A stretch of 64,000 bases of DNA from Pseudomonas sp. H1h (lineage in GTDB: Bacteria; Pseudomonadota; Gammaproteobacteria; Pseudomonadales; Pseudomonadaceae): positions 279,849-343,848 of the forward strand of contig NZ_AYMJ01000008.1 of assembly GCF_000633255.1 (NCBI RefSeq), given 5' to 3'. The translations under genes were made by a program, and so were the position numbers. How positions within the stretch are numbered: the stretch's first letter is position 1; each line of letters starts with the position of its first letter. Positions 18,613-26,114 of the stretch are shown here, piece after piece. The notes under the pieces were generated by a model. It ran no database searches. It was not told the origin of the DNA and worked only from the letters and a program-made list of their open reading frames with translations.

Positions 18613-19911
18613 ATGCTCGGCAGCGAATCCACTTACCGCCCGAAAGCCGCCTGGACCATTGCGGCGTTGCTGGCGGTGATGATGTTGGTGAACTTCCTCG
18701 ACAAGGTTGTCATTGGCCTGGTCGCCGTGCCCATGATGCAGGAGCTGGCATTGACTCCCGCCGAATTCGGCCTGATTGGCGGTGCCTTGCACTGGCTGTT
18801 TTCCATTTCGGCTGTGGTTGGCGGCTTTATGGCCAATCGCAAACCGACCCGCTTCCTGTTGCTCGGCATGGGCTTGTTCTGGGCCCTGATACAGTTGCCC
18901 ATGCTGTTTGCCACATCGCTATGGACCATCGTTGCCTGTCGCGTGTTGCTGGGCATCGGCGAAGGTCCGGCGTCACCCGTGGCCACCCACGCCTTGTACA
19001 AATGGTTTCCGGACAATAAGCGCAGCCTGCCGGTGGCGATGTTGCATTCCGGCAGTGCGATGGGGTTGTTGGTCGCCGGCATGCTGATTCCCTGGATGAG
19101 CCTGCATTACGGCTGGCGCAGCAATTTCGCGGTGCTCGCGGTGATTGGCTTGATCTGGTGTGCGGCATGGTATCGCTTTGGCGAGGAAGGGAAACTGGAC
19201 GGTATCCCAGCGGTCGATGCCCGTATACGCGTGGACCAGTCCCGGATCCCTTACCGTCGACTGTTGTGCGACCCTACAGTGATCGGTAACTACCTCGGTC
19301 ATTTTGCCGCGAACTGGTCGTTGGCATTGACGTTGACGTGGGTGCCGGCCTACCTGGAAAAAGGCCTGGGCATGGCTTCGATGAGTGCCGGGCGCATGTT
19401 TGTGGTGTTCGTGCTCGTGACCACGCCACTCAGCCTGATCATGGCCTGGTGGTCGCAACGCCTGTTGCGCCGGGGGCTGCCTTCGCATGTGGCGCGCGGG
19501 GTATTTGTCTCGCTCTGTCTTATTCTCAGCGGCGTGCTCTCAGCAGCGTTGATGCTGCCGGAACTGCCCTTTGTCGAGCGTATGGCCTGCCTGACACTCA
19601 GTGGTGGCCTGGCGCTCGTGATGTATTCGATTGGCCCGGCGATGTTGGCGGAAGTGGTGCCCAGCAGCCAACGCGGCAGCATGCTGGCGATCGGCAACGC
19701 CTGCGGTTCCCTGGCCGGCCTGGCAGCGCCGGTGGTCACTGGTTTCCTGGTACAAAATGCCGAGGGTCTCAGTGGTCAAGGCTATGCCCATGGTTTTGCG
19801 GTGTGCGGTGCGATCCTGATTGTTGTCGGTCTGATCGGCCTGCTGACCATGAACCCGCAGCGGTCACGCAACCAGCTACGGGAACAGGCGGCGGATCTCG
19901 CGATGCGCTGA
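18613..19911 (+). CDS. MFS transporter, organic-anion (ExuT/GudP-like) type
   Basis: A 432-residue twelve-helix carrier of the anion:cation symporter branch of the Major Facilitator Superfamily. The opening helix has the characteristic MMLVNFLDKVVIGLVAVPMM pattern, and GIGEGPASPVATHALYKWFP is the family's helix-4/5 loop signature, typical of sugar-acid and aromatic-acid importers. The start is the ATG at 18613 behind AGAGG; the earlier in-frame start runs through the terminator. It is next to the ligase and dehydrogenase genes, so it probably imports their acid substrate. It ends 13 bases from the convergent LysR gene. Confidence 0.8.
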   Translation: MLGSESTYRPKAAWTIAALLAVMMLVNFLDKVVIGLVAVPMMQELALTPAEFGLIGGALHWLFSISAVVGGFMANRKPTRFLLLGMGLFWALIQLPMLFATSLWTIVACRVLLGIGEGPASPVATHALYKWFPDNKRSLPVAMLHSGSAMGLLVAGMLIPWMSLHYGWRSNFAVLAVIGLIWCAAWYRFGEEGKLDGIPAVDARIRVDQSRIPYRRLLCDPTVIGNYLGHFAANWSLALTLTWVPAYLEKGLGMASMSAGRMFVVFVLVTTPLSLIMAWWSQRLLRRGLPSHVARGVFVSLCLILSGVLSAALMLPELPFVERMACLTLSGGLALVMYSIGPAMLAEVVPSSQRGSMLAIGNACGSLAGLAAPVVTGFLVQNAEGLSGQGYAHGFAVCGAILIVVGLIGLLTMNPQRSRNQLREQAADLAMR

Positions 19912-19924
19912 CGGGTTCAGTCGT

Positions 19925-20857
19925 TCATGGGTCCAGAACGGGCTTGATCAACTCGCCTTTCCAGCGTCCTGTCTGCACCACGTCGATCAATAGCGCGCGC
20001 ACCAGGTCGCGCATGCACGAGGCCGCAAAGGTCAGGGGTCTATGGGTCGAGTGGGCTATGGATAATGTCCTTCGCACACTCGGTTCGACGATGCGCCGGG
20101 CGACATGCTGCGGGTTTTCCTCCACCGCCGGCCAGTTGCAGATGGTCGCGGCCAGACCGCTGCGTACCAGGCTGGCCAAGCCTTGGGCGGTCTGTTGTTC
20201 GTACCGGACTTTGAGCTCCAGCCCGGCCTCGATCGCGGCCTGCTCCACTCGCCGACGCAAATGTGAACTGGCCCGTGGCGCCATCACCAGCGTGCTGGCT
20301 ACCGCTTTGGCCAGGGTGATGCTGTCATCAGGGCATGGCGCTGCCTGCACGCTCAACCAATAAAGCTCTTCGGTGAAAATTGGCTCGGCATGAACATGCT
20401 CAAGCTCTTCGGCGTTGGGCACGATGCCAAAGTCGACCTTGCCCAACTCGATTGCTTCGCCGCCTTCTTGGCTCAGGCCGTCGCGCACGACCAATTCAAT
20501 CCCCGGAAATTTTTCGTTGGCGCGAATGATGATCATCGGCAGGAGCAGCGCTGAAGCGGTCACCGGTATGGCGATGGCCACCCGACCCTTGGGGTTGCCC
20601 TTGGTCGACTCAAGTTCATCCTTGACGGTGTCGATGGTCTGCACCACCGAGCGGGCGATTTCGTACAGGCGCCGCCCGGCATCGGTGAGGCTCACGCCAT
20701 CGTGCAGACGCTCCAGCAATTGCATTTGCAGCTCGCTTTCCAGCAAGTTGATCTGACGGCTGAGCGCCGGCTGGGCAATGTAGGCTCGGCGGGCCGCCGA
20801 GGAAAAACTTCCGGCTTCGGCAATCGCAATCAGATAACGCAGTTGTTTGAGTGTCAT
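19925..20857 (-). CDS. LysR-type regulator (Nac/Cbl-like start)
   Basis: A 310-residue LysR protein with the helix-turn-helix at residues 1-60 (MTLKQLRYLIAIAEAGSFSS, YIAQPALSRQINLLES) and a ligand-binding domain (GRVAIAIPVTASALLLPMII, KVDFGIVPNAEELE). It faces the MFS gene tail-to-tail and is divergent from the DUF202/CoA-transferase genes, which makes those the more likely targets. No strong Shine-Dalgarno sequence is seen before the ATG. This is the second LysR gene in the module and it is not a close duplicate of the one at 14800. Confidence 0.8.
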   Translation of the reverse strand: MTLKQLRYLIAIAEAGSFSSAARRAYIAQPALSRQINLLESELQMQLLERLHDGVSLTDAGRRLYEIARSVVQTIDTVKDELESTKGNPKGRVAIAIPVTASALLLPMIIIRANEKFPGIELVVRDGLSQEGGEAIELGKVDFGIVPNAEELEHVHAEPIFTEELYWLSVQAAPCPDDSITLAKAVASTLVMAPRASSHLRRRVEQAAIEAGLELKVRYEQQTAQGLASLVRSGLAATICNWPAVEENPQHVARRIVEPSVRRTLSIAHSTHRPLTFAASCMRDLVRALLIDVVQTGRWKGELIKPVLDP

Positions 20858-21035
20858 GGGATTCCGCGGCCATGCCGGCGTGTTATGGGCTGTATCGAAA
20901 GACGATATTGGTGGATGTAGCAGCGGCTTACTAGGATGGCGCCATCGCTTTTATATGACCTGTTTATTGTCCTGCTTGCAACGCCAGTCTGGTTATTTTT
21001 CAACATGTTGTGCGCATGTCCAAGGAGTTCTCCGC

Positions 21036-21416
21036 ATGAAGCCCGATATAACTTCATCTGCCCTGAATCGGTTTTTACTGGGGAATGGGCAGGATCCTGA
21101 CCCGCGTTTTACCTTAGCCAACGAGCGTACTTTCCTCGCCTGGATCCGCACGGCCCTCGCTTTGTTGGCCAGCGGTGTCGCGGTTGAAGCCTTTTCTCAA
21201 GGTGTGTTCGTAGCAGGTGCGAAACGCCCGCTGGTAGTCGGTTTACTGAGTATGAGTCTGCTTGTGAGCCTCGGCGCGTTCTGGCGCTGGTTGAGCGTGG
21301 AGCGCGCCCTGCGGCGTGAGTCGGCGCTGTTGATTTCACCGCTCACACCCTTGCTGTCGTTGGGCTGCGCCGTACTCGTCGGTGGAGTGATGATCGCCCT
21401 GTGGGGGCAGGGATGA
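21036..21416 (+). CDS. YidH/DUF202 membrane protein
   Basis: A 126-residue inner-membrane protein of the DUF202 (YidH) family. The family motif is visible at the start (DPRFTLANERTFLAWIRTAL), followed by three hydrophobic helices. The ATG at 21036 has AAGGAG nine bases upstream; the longer open frame back to 20847 lacks membrane or family similarity. Its last codon overlaps the next gene by four bases (ATGA). Function of YidH proteins is not established. The position ahead of a CoA-transferase in a catabolic module is unusual. Confidence 0.8.
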   Translation: MKPDITSSALNRFLLGNGQDPDPRFTLANERTFLAWIRTALALLASGVAVEAFSQGVFVAGAKRPLVVGLLSMSLLVSLGAFWRWLSVERALRRESALLISPLTPLLSLGCAVLVGGVMIALWGQG

Positions 21417-21724
21417 GCGACACAGGATTGCAGCCGGAACGCACACTTCTGGCTTGGCGGCGAACGCAGATGTTGTTGGTGCTGGTGGCTTGCCTGGCGC
21501 TTCGCTGCCTGCAACATCACCGATGGCTGATGACTGGCGTCGTTGCCATAGCGACGTTAGAAGCGTCGCTGATAATGCTCGAACAGGGTCGCAGCTATGG
21601 TCGGGCAAGAAATGGCATCACCGGCCATGGGTTGGCCTGTAATACGTTGCCGCTGTTGGTCCTTAGCCTCTGTTCAGCGCTGTTGGCCACCTTGGTTCTG
21701 TATGCGGTAGTGGCGCAAAACTAA
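21413..21724 (+). CDS. Small DUF202-family membrane protein
   Basis: A 103-residue protein with the shortened DUF202 signature QPERTLLAWRRTQMLLVLVA and three hydrophobic segments. It overlaps the preceding YidH-like gene by four bases, so the two are translated together and probably form a complex in the inner membrane. No activity is known for either. The pair ends 32 bases before the CoA-transferase gene and may share its transcript. Confidence 0.75.
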   Translation: MSDTGLQPERTLLAWRRTQMLLVLVACLALRCLQHHRWLMTGVVAIATLEASLIMLEQGRSYGRARNGITGHGLACNTLPLLVLSLCSALLATLVLYAVVAQN

Positions 21725-21756
21725 GTGTAGTTGGCGTTTTTCATGGGAGCCACAAT

Positions 21757-22866
21757 ATGAAGTCGGACTGGTCCTGCCTCAACGATGTAAAGATCATCGA
21801 TGTCAGCCAATTGTTGCCTGGGCCACATGCTACTTCGCTGCTGTTGCAGCTGGGCGCTGACGTCATCAAGGTCGAGCAACCCGGAACAGGAGACAGTTCG
21901 CGAATGCTGGGCCACGCCGTGTTTGCCCAGTTCAATCGAGGAAAGCGTTCGATTGCACTCAACCTCAAAGACCCTGCTGACAAAGCCACCTTTCTTGAGC
22001 TGGTGCGAGAATGCGATGCGGTAGTGGAGGGCTTCCGGCCCGGTGTCATGCAGCGCCTTGGTCTGGGCTATGAGGACTTGGCCAGAATCAATCCCGCCAT
22101 CGTTCTGTGCTCGATTTCGGGATTTGGCCAAAGCGGCCCATATGCCGACCATGCCGGTCATGACCTCAACTATCTGGCCATGGCCGGCTATTGGTCGATT
22201 CCGGTGCAAGTCGAAGACAAGATTGCCCGTCCGAAAGTACGCCTGTCGGACTACGCCGCCTCCGCCTATGCAGCGTTGTCACTGTCGGTGGCGATCATGA
22301 GCGCGCGAAAAGACGGCACTGGCCAGCATCTGGATGTGTCGGTGCATGATGCGATCCTATCTTGGACCGCTCACATGGCGTGGATGTCCCGAGACTACGA
22401 AGCCAATCCACTGGACTCGCCAACGGTAATGCCCGAAAACGATATCTTCGAGACTCGGGACGGCCGTCATTTGGCGATGGGCATTTTGGAGAACAAGTTC
22501 TGGATTACGCTGTGCCAGGTGTTAGGCGATGAATTTCCGCAACTGCGCAGCGAGTGTTTTGCCGAACGGCTGGGTCGGTTTGGCCGCAAGCAAGAGGTCA
22601 ACAGCTTGCTCAAAGATATGTTCTCGACCCATTCACTAGCGCATTGGAGCGCAGTGTTTCGTGAACATGATCTACCGTTTTCACCGCTGATCACCGCCAA
22701 CGAACTGTTCGACGACCCGCATGTCCAGGCACGCGCGACAGTGCAAACGCTGCCACAGGAACAGGCGATCGCTGTGCGTTTTCCAGTAAAGTTCTCCCGT
22801 GGCCTACCTGACAGCGATGTCGCGGTTCCAGTCCTCGGCAAGTACGGGTTCAAGGCGAGTAATTGA
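21757..22866 (+). CDS. Class III CoA-transferase (CaiB/BaiF family)
   Basis: A 369-residue family III CoA-transferase, which moves CoA between carboxylic acids through an aspartyl-CoA anhydride. The signature PGPHATSLLLQLGADVIKVE is at residues 21-40, and the catalytic aspartate is D136 in GHDLNYLAMAG. Both are intact. With the ligase at 15819 it gives the module a second way to make the CoA ester, without ATP. The start lies 8-9 bases after a GGGAG. At 369 residues it is slightly shorter than the usual 390-410. Downstream begins the accessory patch with integrase remnants, so this gene marks the edge of the module. Confidence 0.85.
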   Translation: MKSDWSCLNDVKIIDVSQLLPGPHATSLLLQLGADVIKVEQPGTGDSSRMLGHAVFAQFNRGKRSIALNLKDPADKATFLELVRECDAVVEGFRPGVMQRLGLGYEDLARINPAIVLCSISGFGQSGPYADHAGHDLNYLAMAGYWSIPVQVEDKIARPKVRLSDYAASAYAALSLSVAIMSARKDGTGQHLDVSVHDAILSWTAHMAWMSRDYEANPLDSPTVMPENDIFETRDGRHLAMGILENKFWITLCQVLGDEFPQLRSECFAERLGRFGRKQEVNSLLKDMFSTHSLAHWSAVFREHDLPFSPLITANELFDDPHVQARATVQTLPQEQAIAVRFPVKFSRGLPDSDVAVPVLGKYGFKASN

Positions 22867-23078
22867 ACCTATGCGTCAACTGACCGAAGTGTTTAGCCGC
22901 CTTGTCGATCATATTGTCGCTGTTTTTGTTGGTCGGTGGCTGCCCGCAGAAAGTTATCACCCGAATTGGACCTCATTCAGCATCCGCTTCTGGCCGATTG
23001 CCGCCTGTCACGAAGGGTAACCATCGGGCAATACGAGCACTATTTCCGCATCTTCAATCCTTTTACTGATCTGGCTCG

Positions 23079-24336
23079 TTATCCGTCCAAACTGTTGTAG
23101 TAGGTGTTTTGCGTTGTACTAAGGTTGTTTTGACGCAGATCGGCTTGGAGATCTTTCATGTCGCGAAGCGGCGCGTCGAACGTCGCAGCTGTATGGCGTA
23201 ACCAATGTAGCGAGGCAGAGCGGAGTTGGTCGATTTCATCCTCACTCCAACCTTCACTTTGCATACGTTGCAAGGCGCGATCAAACACAACTTGAAGAAG
23301 CAACCGTACATGTCGGTCAGATAGACCACCGCGGCCTTTCAGTGTGGTAATAAGTGGCGTTTGTTCCTGTGGTGAGGGCAGGGGAGAGGGCTTTAGGAAA
23401 TGGCGATATCTCACGAGATAACGCTCGATGTACTCGTCTCTCACACTGATCTTGGCCGCTTTATTACCTTACGTGGAACCACCAATTGCCCGTCGTATCC
23501 CTTCGCAAATCTCCCTTTGTTGGCCGCCAGTTGTCACGACCGATCAAGTCAGATAAGCGGAGGTACATGGCAAAAAGCGTCGCTACGACAAACAGTGTGC
23601 GCTCATGGGCTGGGTCTTCGTCTGCCATCTGTTCCGCGGTATCAATCACGAAGCTCCATTGCAGTTCCGTCAAGGATCGAGACGATACGTCCAGTGTGTT
23701 TCGCTGCTTATAGATCGACATCTGTTTGATGGCACGGAACGGATTTGCTTCCGTAAGCCCTTCATCCATCGCGTGTTGAAAAAAGCTGCCGCAGACAGCG
23801 AAGACCTGAGCCACAGATCCCTGGGCCATATGGTAAGCACGCGAGGAGAGATCACTCATCGTTTCAGCTGCCAGCTTGCGCTCACGTTTAGAAACGGTGG
23901 AGCTGAATGGGCGCCAATCAGGATTCACGATGTACTCATCTGATTCAAGCCGCTTGCGACCACCGATGCGTTTGAACCGAGATTTGATTACAGGGCCGAC
24001 ACAGTCCGCGGACGGGTTAAGACAGAACTCCATGAATCGCTCCGCATCGGAGCGACGCGGCTCCAGAAGAGGTTTACGAACCACAATCAGTGCCCAGAGC
24101 AGCAATCGTTCGACGTGCGTTCTGAAAGATTTGAAGGTTGACTGGTTGCTGGCGTAGGACTTCGAGAAACTCCGCACAACTAGATAGCTGTCAATGGCCC
24201 GGCAACTCTCATCGAAACCTTTGAGATATTGTTTGACAGTACAACGCTCGTTGCTGAGCTGGAGAAAATTGAGTTCCTGGAAGCACTCAAAGGTGTCGAA
24301 CAGCGGCTGTAGGAGTTGGGTCATGCAATGGGCCAA
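23079..24336 (-). pseudogene. Frameshifted tyrosine recombinase (phage-type integrase)
   Basis: Two consecutive minus-strand frames make one integrase. The first (24336 to 23464, 290 residues) carries an N-terminal SAM-like region and the first catalytic region (LFAMYLRLSDLIG), ending GNWWFHV then two stops. The second continues out of frame (GNKAAKISVRDEYIERYLVR) and holds the box II motif HWLRHTAAT and the terminal tyrosine region NTYYNSLDG, ending at 23079. The junction at about 23455-23475 appears to have lost a few bases inside the usual FHVxGKGNK turn. All catalytic parts remain, so the decay is recent or is a sequencing error. It sits just beyond the CoA-transferase, as island integrases do, but no tRNA is adjacent. 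Confidence 0.75.
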
Positions 24337-24460
24337 TGCGGTACAGGAATGACGCTAGCTTGCGTGTACCAGGCATGTTATGCAATATCCGGGTCTGACA
24401 GTTATCGGATGTTACACTTGGCTCATCCAATGAGAAGGGCTATGAAATACCTTAACTTAT

Positions 24461-24490
24461 AACTCAACTAAATAGATGTTTAGTTGAGTT
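24461..24490. promoter_or_regulatory. Perfect 12-6-12 palindrome (copy 1)
   Basis: AACTCAACTAAA (24461-24472), spacer TAGATG, TTTAGTTGAGTT (24479-24490). It lies 125 bases upstream of the integrase start. The arms recur with the same 6-base spacer at 27902-27930. The geometry fits a TetR/MarR-type operator or a tyrosine-recombinase core site. Confidence 0.5.
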
Positions 24491-24556
24491 GGCTGTGTTC
24501 TCCATGCGGCAGGTGGTACATAGACTATGCTCAAAAGGCACAAATCACTCGTCAGA

Positions 24557-24584
24557 CATGACGTGTCATGACGTGTCATGACGT
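24557..24584. repeat. Short tandem repeat CATGACGTGT x2.8
   Basis: CATGACGTGT at 24557-24566 and 24567-24576 is followed by CATGACGT at 24577-24584. A 10-base period matches one helical turn, as in iteron-like protein sites, but only three units are present. Confidence 0.5.
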
Positions 24585-24625
24585 TCTGATGAGCTCCAAC
24601 CTAATCTACCGGGGTGTAAAAATTG

Positions 24626-24801
24626 GAGAAGTCCGCTGTATTTTCTACGTTTGAGCTCGACGTTTTATTGGTAGATAAGAAAAGGAAACACCTACCGAAT
24701 TCGATGATTACGGTCGCTGCTGACAGTGCAACGCGAGCAATAACAAGTGTAAACATTTCGCCTGGCAAACCCCGGAGCTCGAACAGAGTTACGGAGCTTT
24801 G
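24626..24801 (+). pseudogene. Probable fragment of a TnsB/Mu-type DDE transposase
   Basis: A plus-strand frame between a TAA and a TGA reads KSAVFSTFELDVLLVDKKRK, HLPNSMITVAADSATRAITS and VNISPGKP. The pattern LDVLLVD...LTVAxDxxTRxIxxxxxSxxPP is that of the catalytic core of Mu/TnsB/Tn552-type transposases around the first and second strands, including the first acidic residue. Only about 50 residues remain, with no start codon and no flanking domains. Assignment is by motif memory and needs a profile search. Confidence 0.35.
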
Positions 24802-24823
24802 AATCCCGGGCGCGCCAGGCGAA
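24757..24823. repeat. Bulged long stem: 10-bp arms with nested stems
   Basis: TTCGCCTGGC (24757-24766) pairs perfectly with GCCAGGCGAA (24814-24823). Inside, CCCGG (24771-24775) pairs with CCGGG (24806-24810) and AGCTC (24776-24780) with GAGCT (24794-24798), leaving asymmetric bulges. The shape is like a folded recombination site or a structured RNA; no T-run follows. Confidence 0.45.
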
Positions 24824-24868
24824 TCAAAGGCTAACTCGCAAGTTCAGTACTACTCTGTAAATTTATTT

Positions 24869-24903
24869 TTTGACTTGTTAATCACCGCAGTTAACAGGTC
24901 AAA
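24869..24903. repeat. 13-9-13 dyad
   Basis: TTTGACTTGTTAA (24869-24881), 9-base spacer, TTAACAGGTCAAA (24891-24903); one mismatch among 13 pairs. The arm and spacer lengths resemble core sites of tyrosine recombinases or a repressor operator. Confidence 0.4.
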
Positions 24904-25061
24904 ATTGAAGATAACAAAGATGCCGGACTAGCGTTTTACTGAGCTTCTCATGTAGCTAGGTTGTGGTGAGCTTCCAGGGTATTTGGTGGGAGGAAAGTTT
25001 CACAACCTTCAAGCCTAAGCTATGCACCGCTAAACCGTCAGATTTTCCACGTAGGTCGAGG

Positions 25062-25112
25062 GCGAAATCTGGTGATGTCCAGTAAAATTTGCTAGACATC
25101 ACTAGATTTCGC
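25062..25112. repeat. Near-perfect 51-base palindrome
   Basis: Arms GCGAAATCTGGTGATGTC (25062-25079) and GACATCACTAGATTTCGC (25095-25112) match at 17 of 18 positions; the exception is a G-T pair that would still be allowed in RNA. The 15-base centre is itself nearly palindromic (AGTAAAATTTGCT). No coding or terminator function explains it. Confidence 0.7.
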
Positions 25113-25225
25113 TAGATCTTCCTATATTTTGTTACTAGATATCGAGTCTGTCGCATGCAGCCATTAACACCGCACTAGGCCAAGAAGCCAATAGATTTCG
25201 GTTTTCGAGTCCATCTGGTCTCTAA

Positions 25226-25507
25226 CTACGTGCCCCCTAATTCAGTTTCGCGTCGTATCCGTTCAAAGAGCAAGTTCAGATCAGCATCTGGATCCAAAAG
25301 TAGAAAGCACTCAACCAGGAGAGTCAACGGATGAATGTCCATCCTTCGTGCGAGCTCTGAAGCCTTCTCTAGCGTCACATTTTTGAGGCCGCGCTCGAGT
25401 GTGCTGAGATAGGTCCGGCTGCTCACGATCTCGAAGTCCTCTTGGGTCAAACCGTGTCGAACCCGGGTATTGCGTAACGCAATTGCGAACGCTTCCTTCA
25501 GCTCCAT
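25226..25507 (-). CDS. XRE-family helix-turn-helix regulator
   Basis: A 93-residue Cro/C1-type DNA-binding protein. The HTH spans about residues 8-62 (ALRNTRVRHGLTQEDFEIVS, YLSTLERGLKNVTLEKASEL), with a short C-terminal tail (DADLNLLFERI) that may dimerise. GGA lies upstream of the ATG but spacing is long. It is divergent from the next gene across an 85-base gap that contains an 11-9-11 dyad, the usual layout of an autoregulated repressor in mobile or accessory elements. Its codon use is less GC-biased than that of the chromosomal neighbours. Confidence 0.8.
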   Translation of the reverse strand: MELKEAFAIALRNTRVRHGLTQEDFEIVSSRTYLSTLERGLKNVTLEKASELARRMDIHPLTLLVECFLLLDPDADLNLLFERIRRETELGGT

Positions 25508-25544
25508 TTTGCTTTATCCACAAAAGGAACGATGAAGCCTTTTT

Positions 25545-25575
25545 GAACTCTATAGAGCTACAATCTATAGTGTTC
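25545..25575. promoter_or_regulatory. 11-9-11 dyad between XRE gene and divergent hypothetical
   Basis: GAACTCTATAG (25545-25555) and CTATAGTGTTC (25565-25575) differ from perfect complementarity at one position. The site is centred between the two divergent starts, with TATAGT overlapping a possible -10 element, so it is a good operator candidate for the XRE protein. Confidence 0.5.
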
Positions 25576-25592
25576 ATTTTTTGGAAAGCTAT

Positions 25593-26114
25593 ATGCCCGT
25601 ACATCAGAATCGCGGCCACTCGTCATCGTCAGAGGGCAACGCGCCATCAACGATAGTGTTCGTAGCCGTAGCCTTCCGCGCTCAACCACATGAGCGTGTC
25701 GGTATAGTTAGGCGTCACTCAGGCCAGGATCTGATCGACCTTTTTCACGAAATGGATCGACCTGATTCAGACGAAGCTATCATAGGCGTCCAGCTAGCAA
25801 TCTCTCCTGAGCTAAACGGCACTTCACGATGGACCGCAGAAGCCATAGTGGATTTTGCGCGAGTCAAACTTCTTGGTGCTGATGCATGTGGCGTAGATAC
25901 GTATGCGTACCGACTAGCGTCTGACGGATTGTTTATGGACGGCGCTAGAATTGAGCCCTCTAATGTTATTGAGTGGCGATCACTCTATCAGGTAGCTCGC
26001 GCAGAGGGTCCAGAGGACACTGAACTGGTAGCTCATCAGATATGGCTGTCGACCGTCATCAGTCGTATCGTGAATGAGATGAATCCGACGGAGGCTGCGG
26101 ATGATCTCGGTTAA
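25593..26114 (+). CDS. Hypothetical protein, 173 residues
   Basis: No family is recognised. The protein is soluble and acidic, with no signal peptide or membrane segment. Noticeable stretches are STIVFVAVAFRAQPHERVGI, SRWTAEAIVDFARVKLLGAD and a C-terminal helix ending NEMNPTEAADDLG. The ATG at 25593 has GGAAAG seven bases upstream; an upstream in-frame TTG is less likely. Expression is probably controlled by the divergent XRE repressor. Pairing of a small XRE regulator with a soluble partner of this size is found in phage-derived and toxin-antitoxin modules, but nothing in the sequence identifies a toxin. Confidence 0.6.
   Translation: MPVHQNRGHSSSSEGNAPSTIVFVAVAFRAQPHERVGIVRRHSGQDLIDLFHEMDRPDSDEAIIGVQLAISPELNGTSRWTAEAIVDFARVKLLGADACGVDTYAYRLASDGLFMDGARIEPSNVIEWRSLYQVARAEGPEDTELVAHQIWLSTVISRIVNEMNPTEAADDLG

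Larger units (their letters stand above)
24337..25225. other. AT-richer stretch with palindromes and a transposase scrap
   Basis: 889 bases without an intact gene, of visibly lower GC content than the surroundings. It holds a 12-6-12 palindrome (24461-24490), a 10-bp tandem repeat (24557-24584), a probable DDE-transposase fragment (24626-24801), a bulged stem (24757-24823), a 13-9-13 dyad (24869-24903) and a near-perfect 51-base palindrome (25062-25112), each listed separately. This density of dyads suggests the ends and control sites of a lost mobile element. Confidence 0.6.

Noticed and set aside
24757..24823. Integron attC site
   Set aside because: The folded shape is suggestive, but the RYYYAAC/GTTRRRY core consensus is not present and no integron integrase is nearby.
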